Below are positions 59,458 to 64,000 of a stretch of 64,000 nucleotides of DNA, piece after piece. The stretch is from Paractinoplanes toevensis (lineage in GTDB: Bacteria > Actinomycetota > Actinomycetes > Mycobacteriales > Micromonosporaceae): NCBI RefSeq assembly GCF_018332695.1, contig NZ_BOQN01000102.1, positions 1 to 64,000 on the forward strand. Direction: 5' to 3'. The first letter of the stretch is position 1. Each line of letters opens with the position of its first letter. A model generated the notes under the pieces. The model did no database searches. It was not told where the DNA came from and saw only the letters and a program-made list of their open reading frames with translations. A program made the translations under genes and the position numbers.

Positions 59458-60861
59458 GTGACCGGAACCAGGTCCACGGGGGCCGCGGCGCGCACCATGG
59501 TGCTGCCGCTGGCCCTCGCCCAGTTCATCGCCAGCTACGCGGCGAGCAACATGAACGTCGCGATCAGCACGATCGCCGACGACCTCGGCACCACCGTCGG
59601 CGGCATCCAGACCACCATCACGTTCTTCACGCTCACCATGGCCGCCCTGATGATCCCCGGGAGCAAGCTGACCGACATCTGGGGGCGCAAGTTCTGCTTC
59701 AACCTCGGCCTGATCGTGTACGGCTCGGGCGCCCTGCTGGCCGCGGTGGCGCCGGGCCTCGGCGTGATGTTCGTCGGCTACTCGATCCTCGAGGGCATCG
59801 GCTCGGCCCTGATGATCCCGCCCATCTACATCCTGATCACGGTCGCCTTCGAGGACGTGGCCTCCCGGGGTAGGTACTTCGGGCTGGTCAGTGGCGCGGC
59901 CGGGCTGGGCTCGGCGTCCGGTCCGCTGATCGGTGGCCTGGTCACCAGCGCGTTCGGCTGGCGGGCCTCGTTCCTGCTCCAGTTCGCGGTGGTCGCGGTG
60001 ATCCTGCTGCTGGGCCGCCGCATCGTCGAACCGGCGCGGACCGGGCCGGTGCCGGCGTTCGACCCGGGCGGGGCCGTGCTGTCCGCGGCCGGCCTGATCC
60101 TGCTGGTCTCCGGGATCCTGTTCGCCTCGACGTACGGCATGTTCTCCTGGCAGGTCTTCCTGCCGGTGCTGGCCGGCCTGGCCGTGCTGGCCCTGTTCCT
60201 GGCCTACCTCGGCCGGCGGGAACGGTCCGGCCGGGAGCCGCTGCTGTCGCCCCGGCTGTTCCGCAACCGCGTCTCCAACCTCGGCCTGGCCACCCAGCTG
60301 GTGCAGTGGCTGATCCTGCAGGGCTCGTTCTTCGTGATCTCGGTCTTCATCCAGCAGGTGCGCGGCTACGACGCCGTCCGTACCGGTCTGCTGCTCACCC
60401 CGGCCACCGTGGGCGTGCTGCTGGCCTCGGCGGTGGCCGGGCGGATGGCCCGGCGGCGGCCGCAGGCGCTGCTGGTCCGCTGGGGCTTCATGATCACCAC
60501 GATCGGGATGATCCTGGTCCCGCTGCTGGTCCGGGCCGACTCGCCGGTGTGGACGTTCCTGCCCGGCCTGTTCCTGATGGGCTTCGGCGTCGGCGTGATG
60601 CTGACCGCCTCGGTCAACGTCGTGCAGTCCAGCTTCGGCGACGAGGACCAGGCCGACATCTCCGGGCTGTCCCGCAGCGTGTCCAACCTCGGCTCCTCGC
60701 TGGGCGTGGCGATCGCCGGATCGGTCCTGGTGGCCGCGGCCGACCCGGGCGGCGCGCCGTTCGCGATCGCCCTCGGCCTGCTCGCTGGGATCTCGCTGCT
60801 CGGCCTGCTGGCCGCCGCGTTCCTTCCCGCTCATCCGTCGCGGGTGATTCCCGGTGAGTGA
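59458..60861 (+). CDS. MFS transporter, DHA2 family
   Basis: The 467-residue protein has about 14 hydrophobic segments. Motif A appears as GSKLTDIWGRKFCF near 65, and GLVSGAAGLGSASGPLIGGLV is the antiporter motif C region. It starts with GTG 59458 after CCGAGG, 22 bases downstream of the GH13 gene, so it belongs to the same operon. It could export a sugar-related or toxic compound. A copy of the 17-base palindrome lies inside its last codons (60831-60847). Confidence 0.87.
   Translation: MTGTRSTGAAARTMVLPLALAQFIASYAASNMNVAISTIADDLGTTVGGIQTTITFFTLTMAALMIPGSKLTDIWGRKFCFNLGLIVYGSGALLAAVAPGLGVMFVGYSILEGIGSALMIPPIYILITVAFEDVASRGRYFGLVSGAAGLGSASGPLIGGLVTSAFGWRASFLLQFAVVAVILLLGRRIVEPARTGPVPAFDPGGAVLSAAGLILLVSGILFASTYGMFSWQVFLPVLAGLAVLALFLAYLGRRERSGREPLLSPRLFRNRVSNLGLATQLVQWLILQGSFFVISVFIQQVRGYDAVRTGLLLTPATVGVLLASAVAGRMARRRPQALLVRWGFMITTIGMILVPLLVRADSPVWTFLPGLFLMGFGVGVMLTASVNVVQSSFGDEDQADISGLSRSVSNLGSSLGVAIAGSVLVAAADPGGAPFAIALGLLAGISLLGLLAAAFLPAHPSRVIPGE
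60831..60847 (+). promoter_or_regulatory. 17-base near-palindrome, copy 5
   Basis: TCATCCGTCGCGGGTGA lies within the 3' end of the MFS gene. TGAGG follows at +44 and the ATG of the next gene (60882) at +51, exactly as at 55261. Confidence 0.5.
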
Positions 60862-60881
60862 GCGCGGCCCATGCTGAGGAC

Positions 60882-61310
60882 ATGGCACTGGGTCCGCTGG
60901 AACTCATCGTCCTGTCCTTCCCCGCGCCCCGCCTCAACGACGGCGTCATCGCGACGCTGGATCGACTGGGGAGCGCGCCCGGCGTACGGGTGGTCGACGT
61001 GCTCGTCGTCCGCACCGACGCGGTCGGTGGCGCCTGCGGGGTGGAGCTCAACGAGCTGCCCGGCCTGGGCGGCGACCCGGTGGCCCTGGCCAGCCTGGCC
61101 ACCGGGCTGATCACCGATACCGACATCGACGAGGTCGGTGCGCTGGTCGACCACGAGACCGACGCCCTCGCCGTCCTCGTCCAGCACCTGTGGGTGAGCG
61201 ACCTCGCCGAAGAGGTCTCCAGTACCGATGGCACCCTCCTGGCCCTGCTGCACATCCCGTCGGTCCAGGAGGTACGCGCGAACGCGCTGGCCGGCATCGC
61301 CGGAACATGA
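60882..61310 (+). CDS. DUF6325-like protein
   Basis: The 142-residue acidic protein opens MALGPLELIVLSFPAPRLN and contains VVDVLVVRTDAVGG and DALAVLVQHLW, matching the DUF6325-type pattern of paired actinobacterial stress proteins. A second member follows directly. It has no signal peptide; the predicted fold is a beta-alpha repeat. Function unknown. The ATG at 60882 is positioned 51 bases after the first base of a palindrome copy, and a TGAGG box sits just before it. Confidence 0.75.
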   Translation: MALGPLELIVLSFPAPRLNDGVIATLDRLGSAPGVRVVDVLVVRTDAVGGACGVELNELPGLGGDPVALASLATGLITDTDIDEVGALVDHETDALAVLVQHLWVSDLAEEVSSTDGTLLALLHIPSVQEVRANALAGIAGT

Positions 61311-61322
61311 AGGAGAGGGTCG

Positions 61323-61760
61323 ATGGACGACATTCGGGAGATGGGCCCGGTCGACTACCTGTGTGTGGAGTTCCCACCGGGCAGCCGCACCGGTGAGGGC
61401 CTGCCGATGCTGGCCGACCTGGTCGACCGGCACATCATCCGCATCCTCGACCTGCGCTTCCTGCGCAAGGGCCTGAACGGCACGGTGAGCGAACTGGACG
61501 GCACCCAGATCGGGGACGGGCTGGCCCTGTTCCAGGGCGCGTCCTCGGGGATGCTCGGCAACGACGACCTCGGCGAGGCGGCCGAAGCCCTCGTGCCGGG
61601 CAGCGCCGCGGTGCTGCTGGTCTACGAGAACACCTGGGCGGCGCCGCTCGCGACCACGCTGCGCCGGGCCGGCGCTCAGCTGGTGGCCGGCGGCCGGATT
61701 CCGGTACAGGCGATGCTCGCGGCGCTGGACGCCTCCGAGCCCGACTACGTGAGGAGCTGA
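61323..61760 (+). CDS. DUF6325-like protein
   Basis: The 145-residue protein has the family hallmark MGPVDYLCVEFPPGSRTGEGLPMLADLVDRHIIRILDLRFLRK, then SAAVLLVYENTWAAPLATTLRRAGAQLV. It is paralogous to the preceding gene product. Its ATG follows AAGGAGAGGG. Its stop overlaps the start of the SHOCT gene (TGATG), so the three genes form one transcription unit. These DUF6325/SHOCT trios are typical of stress or light-response islands in actinobacteria; the biochemical role is unknown. Confidence 0.82.
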   Translation: MDDIREMGPVDYLCVEFPPGSRTGEGLPMLADLVDRHIIRILDLRFLRKGLNGTVSELDGTQIGDGLALFQGASSGMLGNDDLGEAAEALVPGSAAVLLVYENTWAAPLATTLRRAGAQLVAGGRIPVQAMLAALDASEPDYVRS

Positions 61761-62029
61761 TGATGGGACTGCTCAGGGGAGTGGCCCGGACCGCGATGAT
61801 CGCGGGTACCGCCACCGCGGTGTCGAACCGGGTGTCCCGCCGCCAGGCCGGCCGCTGGGCCCGGCAGGAGGAGGCCGACGCGTACGAGCAGCAGCCGCCG
61901 CCCGAGCCGCCGGCGGACGACCCGCAGGCCCGGATGGCCGCGTTGCAGCAGCTCGGTGAGCTGAAGGCGCAGGGCGTGCTCAGCGAGGCCGAGTTCCAGC
62001 AGGAGAAGTCGAGGATTCTGCAGACCTGA
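61760..62029 (+). CDS. SHOCT-domain protein
   Basis: The 89-residue protein has a short hydrophobic/basic N-terminus (MGLLRGVARTAMIAGTATAVSNRVSRRQA), a Pro/Glu linker and a C-terminal SHOCT motif, QLGELKAQGVLSEAEFQQEKSRIL (about 64-87), used for oligomerisation or protein contact. It is coupled to the DUF6325-like gene by a one-base overlap. A strong hairpin follows and ends the operon. Confidence 0.88.
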   Translation: MMGLLRGVARTAMIAGTATAVSNRVSRRQAGRWARQEEADAYEQQPPPEPPADDPQARMAALQQLGELKAQGVLSEAEFQQEKSRILQT

Positions 62030-62048
62030 TTCCGGGGGTAGGAGGCGT

Positions 62049-62081
62049 CGGCCGCCGATGGAGGGAGACCATCGGCGGCCG
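62049..62081. terminator. Hairpin terminator between convergent genes
   Basis: A perfect 13-base GC-rich stem (62049-62061 with 62069-62081) around loop AGGGAGA lies 20 bases after the SHOCT gene and 17 bases beyond the end of the convergent M48 gene, so it can serve both. Confidence 0.8.
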
Positions 62082-62097
62082 GCGTTGTTCCCGTGGT

Positions 62098-62958
62098 TCA
62101 GGCCTGCGCCTTGGCCTCGCTCACCTGCCGGTGCAGCAGGCCGAGCCGGAACAGGTGCTCGAGCCGGCGCACGGTGAACGGGTGCGACATCGGCAGTTGC
62201 GCCATCCCGGTCCAGAACCCGTGCAGCCGCTGCCCCTGCCGGAGAAGCTCGTCCACGTCGACGTCGTTCTCGACGTACCGGCCCGCGGTCAGCACGATCA
62301 GTCCGTTGGCGCCGGTCGGGCAGAGGTGGGCGCCGTGCCGGTCGCAGGAGTACTCGCGCAGCCGGGACAGCGCCGGGCCGAGCAGCGGGATGCGCTGCGA
62401 GTACCCCACCGAGAGCTGGTACCACAGCGAGACGTGGTGCAGCCGGATGTGGGCGAGCTCGTGGCCGAGGATGAACCGCAGCCCGTCCCGGTTGTTGTTG
62501 TACAGGTTCGCGAACAGCTCGTTGGAGAGCACCACGTAGTCGTGGCCGGTCGCCTGGGCTGCGAACGCGTTCAGCGCGCCGTTGCCGTTACCCAGATAGA
62601 TCACCGGGCGGCGGCGCAGGCCGAGCCGGTGTGCGAACTCGTCCGCGGTCCGGTAGATGTCCGGGAACTGCCGCGGCGACAGCTCGACCGCGCCGCCGCG
62701 GACCGCCGCCCGCTGGGTCTCGCGCACGATGACCAGACCGGGAATGAGCAGGAGCAATCCGATGAAGGCCGAGCGGATCGCGGTGCCCCAGTCCGACTCG
62801 CGGACCGATTCCGGTACGAACGGCAGGGTCGCCGCGGCGTTCAGGATCGCCAGGATGATGAGGACGTTGAGCACCACCATGAAGACGAACAGCGGCACCT
62901 CGACCGGGTGGCGCAGCCGTCGCTCGGGCAGTGGTGGGGCACCGGTGGACCTCGTCAC
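62098..62958 (-). CDS. M48-family (HtpX-like) membrane metallopeptidase
   Basis: The 286-residue protein has two N-terminal membrane helices (about 23-45 and 63-82) and the zinc motif FILGHELAHIRLHH near 163, with the downstream third ligand in LREYSCDRHGA near 205. HtpX/Ste24-type proteases degrade damaged membrane proteins in the cytosolic face of the membrane. Its position beside stress-type genes fits quality control. ATG 62958 follows AAGGAGGAG. It is convergent with the SHOCT gene. Confidence 0.88.
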   Translation of the reverse strand: MTRSTGAPPLPERRLRHPVEVPLFVFMVVLNVLIILAILNAAATLPFVPESVRESDWGTAIRSAFIGLLLLIPGLVIVRETQRAAVRGGAVELSPRQFPDIYRTADEFAHRLGLRRRPVIYLGNGNGALNAFAAQATGHDYVVLSNELFANLYNNNRDGLRFILGHELAHIRLHHVSLWYQLSVGYSQRIPLLGPALSRLREYSCDRHGAHLCPTGANGLIVLTAGRYVENDVDVDELLRQGQRLHGFWTGMAQLPMSHPFTVRRLEHLFRLGLLHRQVSEAKAQA

Positions 62959-63297
62959 GACTCCTCCTTGCGGGTGGACACAGAGTGAGCATCGTCGTGA
63001 GGATCGCCCGCCGTGCGTGCTCGCGGCTTCATACCGGTGGGATGAGTCGGCAGCGACGCCCGGCAGCCAAGCTATGACACACGGTTGCGTTCCCGATAGG
63101 TAATGTGCTGGGCTGTCGGGCGGGTACGCAATTCACGCAGGACGACGAGAATGCATTGTCACTCGCGAGCCGTGGCGATTCCACAGAGGACCACGGCGAA
63201 ATCGGCGGCGCGCGTGGCAGTCCGTGAAGGCGATCGTCGTCGCTCGGAGTTTTGCTCATGGCCGCCGGCGGGTCGCGACCGCGGGGGTGGTTATTGC
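62959..63297. other. Divergent intergenic region with a palindrome variant
   Basis: This region holds TCATACCGGTGGGATGA (63029-63045), a variant of the 17-base palindrome seen at 42430, 54626, 55261 and 60831. The promoters of the M48 gene and the LuxR-type gene must lie here. The segment around 63070-63180 is less GC-rich than the neighbourhood. A minus-strand frame at 63029-63259 lacks a ribosome binding site and family similarity, so I do not count it as a gene. Confidence 0.5.
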
Positions 63298-64000
63298 GTG
63301 AGAGAGACCGGATGGATCACGTCACCGAGCCGGACGGGCCGCCCTGCGGTCCGGCAGTCCCTGGTGCCACGTCGCCGGCTGGGGGAGATGCTGGACGCCG
63401 GCGTCAGCCGGGCCGTGACGCTGGTCTGTGCCGGGCCGGGCTGGGGCAAGAGCACTCTGGTCGCCGCCTGGGCCGAGGACCGGGCCGCAACCGGGCGGGT
63501 CGGGTGGCTGGCGCTCAACTCCCGGCACAACGACCCGCGGGTGTTCTGGTCCGACGTCGTCGAGGCCCTGCGCCAGGCCGGTGCGGTGCCCTGCGGCTCC
63601 CCGCTCGACCGGCTGGACCTGCGGACCGGGGATCAGGCGGGAGCGCTCCGGTCCGGCCTGGACGCGCTGGACGTGCCGGTCGTGCTGGTGCTGGACGACT
63701 TCCACGAGGTGGACGACGTGCGGGTGATCGGCGGACTGTCGATGCTGCTGCACGACCCGCCGTCGTCGCTGCGCCTGGTCCTGGTGAGCCGCAGCGAGCC
63801 GAGCCTCCCGCTGCACCGGTTCCGCGCCGCCGGTGACCTCACCGAGATACGAGCCCGGCATCTCGCGTTCCGTGCTTCCGAAGCGGCCGAACTGCCGGTC
63901 GTGCGCCACCAGGGGCTGCCCGCCGAGCAGCTGGCCGAGCTGCTCGACCGCAGCGACGGCTGGGTGGTCGGCCTGCAGATGCTGGCCGGACAGACGCACG
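63298..64000 (+). CDS. Large ATP-binding LuxR (MalT/LAL-type) regulator, 5' part
   Basis: A frame from GTG 63298 runs off the right edge. The first 234 residues show a short linker, then SLVPRRRLGEML, Walker A CAGPGWGKSTLVAAWA near 48, Walker B VPVVLVLDDFHEVDD near 127 and the MalT-like LRLVLVSRSEPSLPLHRFRAAGDL and AFRASEAAEL segments, ending in LLDRSDGWVVGLQMLA. This is a STAND-type NTPase of the MalT/LAL family. Full members have about 900 residues, with TPR repeats and a C-terminal LuxR helix-turn-helix beyond this window. GTG 63298 is ten bases after GGGGGTGG. It may control the neighbouring genes. Confidence 0.87.
   Translation, partial: MRETGWITSPSRTGRPAVRQSLVPRRRLGEMLDAGVSRAVTLVCAGPGWGKSTLVAAWAEDRAATGRVGWLALNSRHNDPRVFWSDVVEALRQAGAVPCGSPLDRLDLRTGDQAGALRSGLDALDVPVVLVLDDFHEVDDVRVIGGLSMLLHDPPSSLRLVLVSRSEPSLPLHRFRAAGDLTEIRARHLAFRASEAAELPVVRHQGLPAEQLAELLDRSDGWVVGLQMLAGQTH

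Noticed and set aside
63029..63259. A 76-codon minus-strand frame beginning MSKTPSDDDRL
   Set aside because: No ribosome binding site, no similarity, and it overlaps the expected promoter of the LuxR-type gene.
1..64000. tRNA, rRNA or known riboswitch
   Set aside because: No cloverleaf with a CCA-type acceptor arm, rRNA segment or recognisable riboswitch core was seen by eye; a covariance-model search would be decisive.

Overview
The window is high-GC DNA with strongly GC-biased third codon positions, frequent GTG starts and many 1- to 4-base ATGA/TGATG gene overlaps, typical of a large-genome actinobacterium. Two tandem methyl-accepting chemotaxis receptors, lipoprotein-rich signalling loci and a large carbohydrate inventory would suit a motile Micromonosporaceae member such as Actinoplanes. 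That placement is inference; no rRNA, tRNA or other taxonomic marker is present. I saw no CRISPR array, transposase, prophage or RNA gene.

Layout. 1-600: decayed remnants (homocysteine S-methyltransferase, oligopeptide ABC ATPase). 620-6401: GH42 beta-galactosidase, an epimerase-like protein, an emfourin-like protease inhibitor gene flanked by inverted double-hairpin repeats, a small-molecule phosphotransferase, a RibD-C/DHFR-like reductase and a zinc-ribbon protein. 6402-7286: a scar with an internally deleted SDR pseudogene. 7287-10078: ECF sigma factor with a coupled membrane partner, and an SDR. 10238-13207: OmpR-type two-component system beside a lipoprotein that appears to share the kinase's four-cysteine sensor domain. 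13332-16946: M20 hydrolase, MmyB-type regulator with divergent FAD oxidoreductase, small membrane protein. 17119-21942: a secreted repeat/LGFP/phospholipase A2 protein whose stop codon abuts a membrane NACHT NTPase gene, the most unusual arrangement here.

21980-34694 is a coherent glycan locus: secreted GH3 and GH35 enzymes, a LacI regulator, a binding protein with two permeases (no ATPase) and a cytosolic GH31 enzyme with YicI-like catalytic spacing. The perfect palindrome TCGAAGCGCTTCGA lies just downstream of the predicted promoters of both the GH3 gene and the transporter. Together this reads as uptake and stepwise dismantling of xyloglucan-type oligosaccharides under LacI control. 34712-38331 carries an XRE regulator divergent from an overlapping PfkB-kinase/GH4 pair, possibly a non-PTS phosphorylative glycoside route.

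38336-50552 is mixed: CGNR regulator/MFS exporter, an atypical peroxiredoxin-like protein, an MFS exporter, a frameshifted GNAT gene, a Thr/Pro-rich lipoprotein, an M56 peptidase/BlaI pair, an EamA transporter with a possible leader peptide, two chemoreceptors and a carboxymuconolactone-decarboxylase-like protein. 50521-62958 looks like a stress/envelope island: AI-2E-family permease, small membrane proteins, a K+ channel, paired small paralogues, DUF1269, a GH63-like hydrolase translationally coupled to a GH13 hydrolase, MFS, two DUF6325-like proteins, SHOCT and an M48 protease. A 17-bp near-palindrome, TCATCCG-N3-SGRRTGA, precedes several of these genes, in three cases at an identical 51-base offset from an ATG or GTG. 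The window ends inside a large ATP-binding LuxR/MalT-like regulator.
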